Positions 18,026 to 27,307 of a stretch of 64,000 nucleotides of DNA are shown here, in pieces. This DNA comes from Paenibacillus sp. CC-CFT747 (lineage in GTDB: Bacteria > Bacillota > Bacilli > Paenibacillales > NBRC-103111). Position numbers and translations under genes: made by a program. The notes under the pieces were generated by a model. That model saw nothing but the letters and a program-made list of their open reading frames with translations. It was not told where the DNA came from and did no database searches. The DNA is taken from positions 3,340,001 through 3,404,000 of the forward strand of contig CP106741.1 of NCBI GenBank assembly GCA_030323305.1. The letters run 5' to 3'. Every line of letters begins with the position of its first letter. The first letter of the stretch is position 1.

Positions 18026-19724
18026 ATGAAGTTAAACGCCAAAATGCTGCTGATGTTCGCCGTCTTGATTTTGCTTGCCATGTCGGCATCCTTGACCGGA
18101 ATCGTTAGTTTGGGGCTTGCCGCTAGAGACAGCCGCCATCTGGCTGAGGAGGATGTGGCGTTTCTGTCCCAATACAAGAACGTATATGCCCAGGGGCTCC
18201 AACGGGGACAGGCGGTGCGGAACCTGCTCCTGAATCCGAACGATGCCAAGGCGATGGATAATTTCAATAACGCGGTGAAGGATTCGGAAGCCCTGCTGGA
18301 GACGCTTCAGCCCCTTTCCTCCGAGCACGGCCTCGATCCCTCAGAGATCAAGGCTCTGAATGACTTGTCCCGGAAGGATGTGGAGCTGCAGAGAAAAGCG
18401 ATCGGCTTGGCCTTGTCTGATTCCAAAGGAGCGCTCAAAGTTATTGTGGAGGAGGAGACTCCCGTTTGGCGGGAGATGAAGGAACGGTATTTCGCCACGG
18501 AGCAGAAGGTAGATGAACTGTTCGCGGCTAGTGCCGCGGAGCTGAAGGAAGGGATCCGGACCAGCACGAATATCCTGTATGGGATTGTGGTTCTGTTCCT
18601 GGTGTGCAGCGGCGGCATTCTCTGGTACATGAACCGATCCATCACCCGGCCGGTCCTTCAGGCAAGCCGCCAGGTCGGCGAAATCGCGAAGGGAAACCTG
18701 GCGGTTGCCCTGCTGCCGGCCGGCCGTAAGGACGAGCTCGGCGGGCTGGCCCGATCCCTTAACGAAATGGTGGCCCAGCTGCAGGGACTGGTCGGAGGAA
18801 TTAAGCTGACCTCCGAGCAGCTGGCGTCCTCCTCCGAAGCACTTTCCGTGATTTCGGATGAAACGACCCGGGCGGGACGGCAGGTGACCTCCTCGATCGA
18901 GCAGCTGGCCGGGGGAACCGAGACCCAGCTGTACGGCGTGCAGGAAGCGACCCGTGCGATGGAGGAGCTCGCGACCGCCGTCCAGCGGATTGCCGAGTCG
19001 TCCGCCGAAGCGGCGGAGCGGGCCTCTGCCGCCGCACGGGAAGCGCAGACCGGACAGCAGGCTCTACATGGAGCCGATGCCCAGATGGAGGCGATCCGGG
19101 ACTCCGTAGGCCGGACCGCCGAAGAGATCGGCTCGCTGCGCCTGCGCTCGGAAGAGATCGGCGAGATCATCGGAGTCATCAAGGAGATCTCCGGGCAGAC
19201 CCAGCTGCTCGCGCTGAACGCTTCGATCGAAGCCGCCCGCGCGGGGATGCGGGCCGGGGCTTCGCCGTGGTAGCCGGCGAGGTGAAGAAGCTGGCCCTGC
19301 AGTCGGAAGCCTCGGCGGGCAAGATCGAAGCGCTGGTTTCCGGCCTTCAGCAGGCCACCGGCCGGGCCGTCCAAGCGATGGAGCGGGGCAAAGCGGAGGT
19401 GGAGAAAGGGCGCTCCGTCATGAACGAGGCGGGGAAGCCCTCCACTCTATTCTGACGGAGACGGGCGAGGTGGCCGGCCAGATTCAGGAAATATCCGCGG
19501 CTGCCGAGCAGATGTCGGCCGGCACGGAGCAAATCTCCGCCTCGATGGAGGAAATGTCGCGCATTTCCGGAGATTCGGCGGCGGAGTCGCAGAACGCAGC
19601 CGCGGCCGCGGAAGAGCAGCTCGCCTCGATGGAGGAGATCGCGGACTCGGCCCGCGCCCTGAAGGAATCGGCAGGAAGGCTGCGGTCTATGACCGAGGCG
19701 TTCCAGGGCGAGGCCCGGGATTAA
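18026..19724 (+). CDS. Methyl-accepting chemotaxis protein (two frameshifts)
   Basis: About 566 residues. TM1 near 7-32, a four-helix-bundle type sensor with conserved helical heptads (33-185), TM2 near 186-208 (ILYGIVVLFLVCSGGILWYM), HAMP (ITRPVLQASRQVGEIAKGNL), then a long coiled signalling domain with the hairpin tip EISGQTQLLALNASIEAARAG. Frameshifts lie exactly after the tip (G run 19243-19246, restoring AGDAGRGFAVVAGEVKKLA) and at 19437 (restoring AGKALHSILTETGEVAG). It signals through CheA/CheW; the ligand is unknown. No chemotaxis genes are adjacent. Confidence 0.88.
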
Positions 19725-19750
19725 CAGGATACCCCGGGAAGGAAGCTGGG

Positions 19751-19843
19751 AGTGCTTTATCCGGGAGTGTTGTTCTGCTTTCCTATTGAATTTCGTACGT
19801 ACCCAGAGGTTTTCTCGTCAACAAAGTTACCTGATTAGGCACT
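19751..19843. repeat. Dispersed palindromic-ended repeat, copy 2
   Basis: 93-base element starting AGTGCTTTATCC and ending GATTAGGCACT, imperfect inverted ends. It shares TTGTTCTGCTTTC and TCAACAAAGTTACC blocks in the same order and spacing as copy 1 at 15651-15738. It lies 26 bases after the stop of the chemoreceptor gene. Confidence 0.7.
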
Positions 19844-19911
19844 AGTTAACGATGACCTGTAAGACGGACACATGTAAAATGTGCCCCGCTTGCGGGTCAT
19901 TTGCGTTTCTG

Positions 19912-20157
19912 TTAGCGCCGATGCCAGCGGTACGCCGACCATGCGCCCCAGCCTGCTCCACAGATGACGAAGATGGGGAGGATAACGGGTCCCTGTTCTG
20001 CAAGAGGACGGTATTGGTACGCGTACATATACCCGGCTATCCCGAAGATCAGGGCGTTGACCGCGCCCAGTCTCAGGTAATCCCAAGCTTTGCTCAGCCG
20101 GCGGCGCGAGGGGGTGAACTCCTCCCCTTCTTTTTCGGTAGAAGGCTTTCTATCCAT
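19912..20157 (-). CDS. Small two-helix membrane protein
   Basis: 81 residues from the ATG at 20157, which follows AAAGGAG at good spacing; an upstream in-frame ATG at 20235 would add 26 residues but lacks such a site. A charged N-terminus (MDRKPSTEKEGEEF) is followed by two hydrophobic segments (LGAVNALIFGIAGYMYAY and GPVILPIFVICGAGWGAW) and a basic end (YRWHRR). Not recognised; likely an uncharacterised inner-membrane protein. Confidence 0.6.
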   Translation of the reverse strand: MDRKPSTEKEGEEFTPSRRRLSKAWDYLRLGAVNALIFGIAGYMYAYQYRPLAEQGPVILPIFVICGAGWGAWSAYRWHRR

Positions 20158-20438
20158 GTCTTTGCTCCTTTTCTGAGAGAGATGGTTCGGTTCCCCGGGT
20201 CTTAGGGACACAGCCAAACGGCGAAGCTCTTTCATTCATAGTTACACCTACTGGTATCCAAGGAAACCGGCTTAATCATTGTATCACCGTTCGGGACTCG
20301 GCTCCGCCGTCTTTTTTACCGCTTCGGGGAAGAACGGATAAAACCTTTTTCTCCTATTGCCGGAGTGCGGCATGAGATGCTACCATTCCTTTATGTCCAT
20401 TACCAAATTAGACCAGAACGAGCAAAAGGAGGGATGTC

Positions 20439-22232
20439 ATGAAGGTGTTTATCCGTTTGTTTGCCTCTGTCCGGCCCTACAAGGGCTGGGTAGCCCTGGC
20501 GGTTACGATGCTGGCTGCGGGGGTGGCCTTCGACCTGCTGGCCCCCTGGCTGCTGAAGCAGGCCATTGATAAGGGGATTGCCGAGAAAAGCCTGGCGGTG
20601 GTGATCTTCTATACGCTGATGCTGGGGCTGGGGCAGCTGCTCAAAACGGGAGTCAGCTACGTACAGGGCTACGCCCAGGAGCTCGTGGGGCAGAATGTCA
20701 TCTTCGATCTCCGGCAGAAGCTGTACGCTCATCTTCAGAGACTGTCCTACTCCTATTACGATAAGGCGCAGACGGGACAGCTTATGTCGCGGATGACCGG
20801 TGATATCGAGGCGGTCAAAAATTTCACCGGCTTCGGTCTCATGTTCCTGATTACCGGCTTTCTTACGTTCGCCGGCACGTTCGTCGTCATGCTGGCGATG
20901 CAGTGGAAGGTGACCTTGATCAGCATGGTGACCATCCCGCTGATTCTCGTCTCCCTGAGGCAGTTCAACCGCAAGGTCGGACCGGCCTGGGGGGACATCC
21001 GCGAGCAGATGGGCAAGCTGACGACCACCCTGCAGGAGAATATTTCCGGGATCCGGGTGGTCAAAGCGTTCGCTCAGGAGAAGAAGGAGAAGGCGAAATT
21101 CGACGAGCGGAACGAGACGAATTTCCAGTCGAACCTGTCCCGGGCGAAGCTCGAGGCCGGGGCGTTTCCGCTGATGGGCTTCTACGGCGGGGTGGTGTTC
21201 CTGCTGATGAACTGGGTGGGCGGCCTGTACGTCATCCGGGAAGAGATGTCCATCGGCACCCTGATGGCCTTCCAGTGGTATGCGTGGGGCATCATCTGGC
21301 CGCTTAACATGCTGGGCTGGCTCGTCAACATTACGCAGCAGGCGGCGAAGGCGGCTCCCCGCGTCTTTGAAATTCTGGACACTCCGCTTGCGGTGGACTC
21401 CCCGCCGGGAGGAGGAATCCGGCCGGCCGGGATGACGGGGGCGGTCCGTTTCGAGCGGGTTTCCTTTCATTATCCGGCGGCGTCCGACGAAGAGAAGCGG
21501 GACGTGCTGAAGCACTTGTCGCTTGAGGTCCAGCCGGGAGAGGCCGTAGCCGTTCTCGGCGGTACCGGCTCCGGCAAAAGCACCCTGATTCAGCTTCTCG
21601 CCCGGTTCTATGACGTCACGGAAGGAGAGCTCCTGATCGACGGGCGAAACGTCAAGGAGTACAACCTGGAGGAACTGCGGCGGAAGATCGCCATCGTGCC
21701 GCAGGAGACGTTCCTGTTCTCGGCCTCGATCCGGGACAACATTGCCTTCGGCTGCCCGGACTCTTCCCAGGAGCAGGTGGAATGGGCGGCCCGGCAGGCC
21801 CAGATTCATGATTTCATCCTCACGATGCCGGATGGATATGAGACGATCGTCGGGGAAAGAGGGGTCGGGCTGTCGGGAGGACAGCGGCAGCGTGTTGCTC
21901 TCGCCCGCGCCATCCTCATGGATCCGCCGATTCTGGTGCTTGATGAGGCCACGGCCAGCGTGGATACGGCGACGGAATCGGCCATCCACGACGCCCTGCA
22001 CGCGGTGATGAAAGGCCGGACGACCTTCATCGTCGCCCAGCGCCTTTCGTCCATCCAGCGGGCGGATCGGATCATCGTGCTGGAGAACGGGACCATCGCC
22101 GAGCAGGGCACCCACAAGGAGCTTTACGAGAAGGACGGCTTCTTCCGGCGGCTGTTCCGTCTGCAGCAGGGCACACAGGAGCGGGAAGCCGATGCGGCGG
22201 AATTAAAGGCTGCGGCGGGAGAAGGGAGGTAG
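20439..22232 (+). CDS. Multidrug-type ABC exporter, first half-transporter
   Basis: 597 residues, intact. Six-helix type 1 exporter domain (about 1-310), then an ATPase with Walker A GGTGSGKST, Q-loop VPQETFLFS, signature LSGGQRQR, Walker B PILVLDEATASVD and an H-loop in IVAQRLSSI, where the usual His is Gln. The second half-transporter gene starts 6 bases after its stop, as in YheI/YheH or YfiC/YfiB heterodimers. The H-loop His-to-Gln change together with the intact partner (AHRLSTI) suggests an asymmetric heterodimer. Substrate unknown; drug or lipid export inferred. A weak promoter (TTGCCG, 18 bases, TACCAT) lies near 20356-20385; 20158-20355 is otherwise featureless. Confidence 0.9.
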   Translation: MKVFIRLFASVRPYKGWVALAVTMLAAGVAFDLLAPWLLKQAIDKGIAEKSLAVVIFYTLMLGLGQLLKTGVSYVQGYAQELVGQNVIFDLRQKLYAHLQRLSYSYYDKAQTGQLMSRMTGDIEAVKNFTGFGLMFLITGFLTFAGTFVVMLAMQWKVTLISMVTIPLILVSLRQFNRKVGPAWGDIREQMGKLTTTLQENISGIRVVKAFAQEKKEKAKFDERNETNFQSNLSRAKLEAGAFPLMGFYGGVVFLLMNWVGGLYVIREEMSIGTLMAFQWYAWGIIWPLNMLGWLVNITQQAAKAAPRVFEILDTPLAVDSPPGGGIRPAGMTGAVRFERVSFHYPAASDEEKRDVLKHLSLEVQPGEAVAVLGGTGSGKSTLIQLLARFYDVTEGELLIDGRNVKEYNLEELRRKIAIVPQETFLFSASIRDNIAFGCPDSSQEQVEWAARQAQIHDFILTMPDGYETIVGERGVGLSGGQRQRVALARAILMDPPILVLDEATASVDTATESAIHDALHAVMKGRTTFIVAQRLSSIQRADRIIVLENGTIAEQGTHKELYEKDGFFRRLFRLQQGTQEREADAAELKAAAGEGR

Positions 22233-22238
22233 GCGGAC

Positions 22239-24048
22239 ATGAGTCAAGTGGAGTGGGATTCACTCGAGGAGGCGGAGGACCGCCCTTTTAACAAAACCTA
22301 TATGAAAAGGATGCTCGGCTATCTCCGGCCGCATGTGAGAACCCTCTCGATCGTGGCGGTTATCGTGGTCGCCAACATGCTGCTGAGCCTAAGCGAGCCG
22401 GTGCTCATCCGCTATGCCATCGACAAGGGCATGCTTGAGAAGAATGTCTCGGTTATTCACGTGGTCGGGCTGTCGCTTCTCGGCATCCGCCTGGTATCGT
22501 GGGGATTCGGCTTCTTCCAGATCCGGCTCGTCAATTACACCGGCCAGCGGATTCTGTACGGGCTCCGGCAACAGCTGTTCGACCATCTGCAGGCACTTTC
22601 CTTCCGTTTCTTCGACGGGAGGCCGGCGGGCAAAATCATGTCGCGCATCACGAACGACACGAATGCCATCGGCGAGCTGATCAACGGCGGCCTGATTACG
22701 CTGCTCATGGAGTTTACCCATCTGATCGGAATTGTCGTTATTTTGCTTTATTGGGATTGGAAGCTGGCGCTGATGGCTTTTACGGTGCTTCCGTTCCTGT
22801 ATCTGCTCGTCTCCCGCTTCCGGCCGCGAATCGAAAGCGCCTGGTCCCGGTCCCGCAAAACGATGTCGGCCATCAACGGCAATGTGAACGAGACGATTCA
22901 GGGGTCCGGGTGATCCAGGCCTTCTCGCGGGAAGAGGCGAACAACGAACGCTTCCGCGGCATCAACACGACGAATAAAAAGGCCTTCATGCGCGCCGTCT
23001 CCCTGGAGGTCATGGTCTGGCCGCTGGTCGAGCTGATCGGAATGCTCGGCACCTGCCTCGTCGTCTGGTACGGCTCCTCGCGGGTCATCTCCGGGGACCT
23101 GTCGGTCGGGTTTATCGTGGCGTTCATCAATTACCTGTGGCGGTTCTGGGGGCCGCTGAGCGCTCTGTCGAAGGTGTACAGCCAGCTGCTGTCGGCCATG
23201 GCTTCGGCGGAGCGGATCTTCGAAATTCTCGACACCGAACCGGAGATTAAGGACCGTCCCGGTGCCCGGGAGCTTCCCCGATCCGCGGGCGGGTGGCCTT
23301 CGAGAACGTCTCGTTCCGCTACCAGCCGGATAAAGCCGACGTCCTGCACGGGCTGAAGGTCGAGGTGAAGCCGGGGCAGAGGGTGGCGCTGGTCGGACCG
23401 ACCGGCTCCGGCAAGAGCACCATCGTAAACCTCATCATGAGGTTCTATGACCCAACCTCGGGCCGCGTGACGATCGACGGGACCGACTTGAAGGACGTGA
23501 CGCTCTCCTCCCTGCGGAGCCAGATGGGCATCGTGCTGCAGGATTCCTTCATCTTCTCGGGGACCATTGAGGAGAACCTCCTCTACGGCAAAAAGGACGC
23601 CACCCGCGAAGAGATGTTACGCGCGGCCAGGAGCGTCCGGGTCGACGAGTTCGTCTCCCGGTTCCCGGACGGCTACGCCACGCAGGTGGAGGAGCGCGGC
23701 TCGAAGCTGTCCATCGGCCAGCGGCAGCTGCTTGCCTTCGGCCGGGTGCTGCTCGCCGACCCGAAGATACTCATCCTCGACGAAGCGACCTCAAGCGTCG
23801 ACACGGAGACCGAGCAGCATATCCAGGACGCCTTGAACACGCTGCTGGTGGGCAGGACGGCGTTCATTATCGCCCATCGCCTGTCGACCATCCGCGACGC
23901 CGACCTTATCCTGGTCATCCGGGAAGGCCGGATTGCGGAGTCCGGCACCCACGATGAGCTGCTGCGGCAGAGCGGAACCTACGCCAACCTGTACCATAAC
24001 CAGTTCGCGATGCAGGAAAGCCTGGCGCTGCGGGCAGCCGGCTCTTAA
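22239..24048 (+). CDS. Multidrug-type ABC exporter, second half-transporter (two frameshifts)
   Basis: About 603 residues after adding two bases. Exporter TM domain, then Walker A GPTGSGKST, Q-loop VLQDSFIFS, signature LSIGQRQL (degenerate second Gly replaced by Ile), Walker B ILILDEATSSVD and H-loop IIAHRLSTI. G is missing in the run 22901-22904 (restoring ETIQGVRVIQAFSREE) and one base near 23277 (restoring PRIRGRVAFENVSFRY). It pairs with the gene before it. In many heterodimeric exporters one of the two ATP sites is degenerate; the changes seen in both halves fit that pattern. Confidence 0.9.
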
Positions 24049-24093
24049 GGAGCCGGTTTCTTCAAGACTAGGAAGCTAAGCGCGTTTGCCGTT

Positions 24094-24122
24094 AAAGGCC
24101 GCTTTCGAAGGCGGCCTTTTTC
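24094..24122 (+). terminator. Intrinsic terminator of the ABC exporter operon
   Basis: AAAGGCCGC, loop TTTCGAA, GGCGGCCTTTTT. Confidence 0.85.
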
Positions 24123-24252
24123 GTATTCCTTTCGGCAGGGGCACTCCGGGGCGGACCATTTTTGGATCAACCCGGGACAGATGAACAGGCGGCGGGACAC
24201 CGGCCTCCATATAACGGGTAGTAACGACCATCTCCAAAGGAGGAGAACTCCC

Positions 24253-25593
24253 GTGAACTTCAAGAGACCCTTGCCCCCTGTCCGGGCAGGAAGCCTGTCG
24301 CGGCTTTCGGCTCCATCGGCTTCTGTCCGCAGAAAAGGAAGACCGAAGGCCATTAGGGCCGTTAATGTCAATCTGACTCCGAACTCCAAACCACAGAACG
24401 AACCGAGTGTCGCTATCCGAAACCATATCGTGCTGGCGACGGCCAACGATTACCGGGCTCCGGACGGCGAACCGAGAATCGGGGTATACCGCTCCACGGA
24501 TGGAGGAAGACGTTTCACCAATCGGCTGCTGCCTTTGCCGCCGGACCACGCTTTCTCAGGAGACGGCGTTGCGGCCGCCGGCCGCCGGGGGCTATTTCTT
24601 ATCACCGGGGCGGCTTATCTTGGAGAAGAGAAAGGCTCCATCGTCCTCTACCGCTCGGAGGACAACGGGGCCACCTTCAGCGGGCCCCAAATCCTGGATT
24701 TGGGCCGCACCTCGCCCAGCGTATTCAACGACAAGCCCTTTCTGGCCATTACGCCGGCCACCTCCCGGCGATTCCGGAACCATGCGTATGTCGCTTATTC
24801 CCGGTATACCCAGAATTCCACCAGGGTCTCCATCTTTCTCGTGAGGTCGGAGGACAATGGCCGGACTTGGTCCAGGCCGATGCGGCTGACGCCGGCGCTC
24901 GATGCTAACCAGCTCGGTACAACGGTCGCGATCGGGCCGGAGGGCGAGGTCTATGTCGGGTGGATGGCCTCGAGGAACGATTTCAGCCGATCGGCGACGT
25001 ACGAGTTCCGTAGCTCCTTCGACGGGGGAGAACCTTTACCCCGCGGAAGAGGGTTTCGGCCGTCGTCCCGGTCCTTAACCGGAAGCTTCCTGTCAAATCC
25101 TTTACCTTCCGGGTGTTCACGCTGTCTTTCTTGGGGGTGGACCGGTCGCACGGGCCGCACTGCGGGCGCCTTTACGCCGTCTGGCAGGATACCCGGTTTA
25201 ACGGCAACGCCCACATTCTGCTGTCCGTCTCGGACGACAAGGGGGCGAGCTGGTCCAAACCGAAGCGTATCGACAACAGCCCCCTGTCCAGTCAAAATTT
25301 CTTTCCTTTCATTGCCGTTTCGCGAAGGGGAAGTCAGTGTGGTGTACTACACGAACCGCCGGGAACCCAATCTTCTGGATGTCTACGTCGCCCAGTCGAA
25401 CAACGGCGGCGAAAGCTTCCGCAACCGCCGGGTGACGACGGTTTCCTTCAACCCGGTGCGGAAATCGGCCTTTAGGCCTCCTTTCATCGGCGATTACATT
25501 GGCGTCGATTACAAGCCGGACGGCCAAATCTTCGCGGTATGGTGCGACAACCGGAGAGGCAATGAGGATATTTTCGGAGGGGGTCCGGATTAA
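24253..25593 (+). CDS. Asp-box (BNR-repeat) sialidase-fold protein (two frameshift sites)
   Basis: About 447 residues from a GTG at 24253 preceded by AAAGGAGGAG. Six Asp-box motifs are visible: YRSTDGGRRF, YRSEDNGATF, VRSEDNGRTW, RSSFDGGETF, SVSDDKGASW and AQSNNGGESF, as expected of a six-bladed sialidase-like propeller. There is no signal peptide, only a basic, Pro-rich N-terminus. I do not see the sialidase arginine triad with certainty, so enzyme activity is not claimed. One A is missing near 25031 (ETFTPRKRVSAVVPVLN). Near 25320-25325 the frame returns by two bases, best explained by a GGG to G loss (VSGEGEVSVVYYTN). Confidence 0.75.
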   Translation: MNFKRPLPPVRAGSLSRLSAPSASVRRKGRPKAIRAVNVNLTPNSKPQNEPSVAIRNHIVLATANDYRAPDGEPRIGVYRSTDGGRRFTNRLLPLPPDHAFSGDGVAAAGRRGLFLITGAAYLGEEKGSIVLYRSEDNGATFSGPQILDLGRTSPSVFNDKPFLAITPATSRRFRNHAYVAYSRYTQNSTRVSIFLVRSEDNGRTWSRPMRLTPALDANQLGTTVAIGPEGEVYVGWMASRNDFSRSATYEFRSSFDGGEPLPRGRGFRPSSRSLTGSFLSNPLPSGCSRCLSWGWTGRTGRTAGAFTPSGRIPGLTATPTFCCPSRTTRGRAGPNRSVSTTAPCPVKISFLSLPFREGEVSVVYYTNRREPNLLDVYVAQSNNGGESFRNRRVTTVSFNPVRKSAFRPPFIGDYIGVDYKPDGQIFAVWCDNRRGNEDIFGGGPD

Positions 25594-25683
25594 GCTTTGG
25601 CTCCCTCGTAAAGACTGGCTCTCTTTCCAAGGTTGTCCTACAATAAGGAGTAACTGCATTAATCGATAAGGAGAGAGTGTGCC

Positions 25684-26034
25684 ATGTCCAAAGCCTTGAT
25701 CCGGTACTGCCTGAGCAAGAAGGGAGCCGTCGAAGACCGCCCGTTCGGACCCGAGCCCCTCGTCGTCAAAGTGGGAGGCCGCATGTTTGCCTTAATCGCG
25801 GAAAACGCGGAGGCCTGCCATTTTTCCTTGAAATGTGATCCGGTCATCGCCGAGAACCTGAGGGAGCAGCACTCCGCCGTGCGTCCGGGGTACCACCTCA
25901 ACAAGAAGCATTGGAATACCGTTGTCCTGGACGGCTCCCTTCCGGAGGAAGACGTCATGGCCATGATCGACCATTCGTACGACCTCGTGGTGGCGAAGCT
26001 TCCGAGGGCGGTCCGGGAGGAACTTGCCGGCTAG
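25684..26034 (+). CDS. MmcQ/YjbR-family protein
   Basis: 116 residues, the standard length of the MmcQ/YjbR (DUF419) family with a CyaY-like fold. Motifs seen: IRYCLSKKGAVEDRPFG at the N-terminus, VKVGGRMFALI, SLKCDPVIAENLRE and HLNKKHWNTVVLDGSLP near the C-terminus. Proteins of this fold are suggested to bind DNA, but no target is known. Monocistronic, short intergenic gaps on both sides, same orientation as the isomerase gene that follows. Confidence 0.88.
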   Translation: MSKALIRYCLSKKGAVEDRPFGPEPLVVKVGGRMFALIAENAEACHFSLKCDPVIAENLREQHSAVRPGYHLNKKHWNTVVLDGSLPEEDVMAMIDHSYDLVVAKLPRAVREELAG

Positions 26035-26130
26035 CGCCGGTTGGGGGCTCGGTTATTCAGACGGCTCTCTTCCGGTTAAGAAGGTATAAGCCATTGCGGC
26101 GGAAGCTTTCATAACCGATAGGAGGGAATC

Positions 26131-26979
26131 ATGATGCCGAAGCTATCTTTAAATACATGGAGCCTGGAACGCCGTTTGGGTCCGACGCGCAATGTTACCT
26201 GGGACCGGGTCTACCGCAAGCAGGTGACCGAGGTGGAGGAGAACCCCGAGGATCTTTCCCTGCTGGAGCTGCCGGCCGTCCTTAAGGCAAAAGGCTTTGA
26301 GGCCGCCGAGATCAGCTACGCCCAGTTCCCGGATACGACCGAGGCCTACCTGGACCGGGTTAAGAAGGCTTTTCATGAGGCGGGAGTGGAGTTTGCTTCG
26401 CTGCTGCTGGATTACGGAGATTTGTCGACCGAGGATAAGGAGCGCCGGGAAGCCGACCTCGCCTGGTGCAGGGCGTGGATCGACCATGCCTCGCGGGCGG
26501 GTGCGGAGCGGGTAAGGATTATGGCGGGCGAAGGAGCACCGGATGACGAGGAAGCGCTGAACCGGGCGGCCGATGCGTTATGCGGGCTCGCCGAATATGC
26601 GGCCGGCTTAGGCGTCCGGGTGGTGACGGAGAACATCGGGAACCTCGCCTCGACGTCGATCAACTGCTTGAGCCTGCTTCGCCACTGCAACGACCGGATA
26701 GGGTTCACGGCCGATTTCGGCAACTTCCCGCAGGACAAGGAACGACAGCTGGGCGAGGTGCTTCCGCATGCGGAAACGGTTCATGCCAAAGCGGAGCTGG
26801 ACAAATACTCGGAACCGGATGAGGCCGACTATAAGCGCTGCCTCGACCTATGCTCGGGTGTCGGCTTCGACGGGTATTATTCCATCACTTACCTGGGCGA
26901 AGGCGACCCCTGGGAGGGCATAGGCAAGCTTCAAAAGCTCGTGGCCCCTTACCTCGGCAAGGAGCAGGAGGCCCGGTAG
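26131..26979 (+). CDS. Sugar phosphate isomerase/epimerase (xylose isomerase-like TIM barrel)
   Basis: 282 residues, intact. AP-endonuclease-2 / IolE-type TIM barrel: SLNTWSLERR at the start, GFEAAEISYAQFP, RVRIMAGEGAP, VVTENIGN (metal-binding Glu), GFTADFGNFP and HAETVHAKAELD (metal-binding His/Asp region). Expected to act on a ketose or sugar acid with a divalent metal; substrate unknown. RBS AGGAGGG precedes the ATG at 26131. It lies just before the glycan locus but has its own terminator at 27079, and I found no copy of the locus' shared operator upstream, so a role there is only possible. Confidence 0.82.
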   Translation: MMPKLSLNTWSLERRLGPTRNVTWDRVYRKQVTEVEENPEDLSLLELPAVLKAKGFEAAEISYAQFPDTTEAYLDRVKKAFHEAGVEFASLLLDYGDLSTEDKERREADLAWCRAWIDHASRAGAERVRIMAGEGAPDDEEALNRAADALCGLAEYAAGLGVRVVTENIGNLASTSINCLSLLRHCNDRIGFTADFGNFPQDKERQLGEVLPHAETVHAKAELDKYSEPDEADYKRCLDLCSGVGFDGYYSITYLGEGDPWEGIGKLQKLVAPYLGKEQEAR

Positions 26980-27078
26980 CCCGCGAGGCCTTACCTGCCT
27001 GAGCCAGGGAAGGAAGGCCGCGGGCCGAAGCCGATCGGCCTACTGGAAGAAGAGCGGCTGAAGAGGCAGCTCCCGTCA

Positions 27079-27120
27079 AGAAACAGATCCTCCGGTGACA
27101 GGGAGCGGTCTGTTCTTTTT
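27079..27120 (+). terminator. Intrinsic terminator after the sugar isomerase gene
   Basis: AGAAACAGATCC, loop, GGTCTGTTCTTTTT; separates the isomerase gene from the glycan locus. Confidence 0.65.
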
Positions 27121-27190
27121 GCGTTCCGACTTCCCCGCTGCTGGTTGTCAGGAATTGGTATTGGCATAGTGGGGGAGTGACCGCCATTCG

Positions 27191-27252
27191 AAAACAAACA
27201 CAACTGGAGCGTAAAAAAATACATACCGGAGGGAGAGGACGGCGGGTAAGAT
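27191..27252 (+). promoter_or_regulatory. Promoter and candidate AraC-type operator, site 1 (solute-binding lipoprotein)
   Basis: AAAACAAACACAA (27191-27203) with a second ACA at 27221-27223, 21 bases after the first (27200-27202), and a -10 TAAGAT at 27247-27252, 43 bases after CACAA. The same layout recurs at 35795, 41295 and 44657. Because the -10 overlaps the upstream in-frame ATG at 27251, the lipoprotein start must be the later ATG at 27308. Confidence 0.6.
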
Positions 27253-27307
27253 GGGGATAACCGGGAATGGACTGGTTAATTCAAACAGACGGGGTTGGTT
27301 ACGAATT

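Noticed and set aside
20400-22115. 571-codon open frame on the minus strand opposite the first ABC exporter gene
   Set aside because: It mirrors a clear ABC transporter gene. The high GC content leaves antisense frames open, and no start signal or protein-like composition is seen.
26131-26979. Sugar isomerase gene as part of the glycan regulon
   Set aside because: No ACACAG element upstream and a terminator separates it; left as a neighbour of unknown relation.
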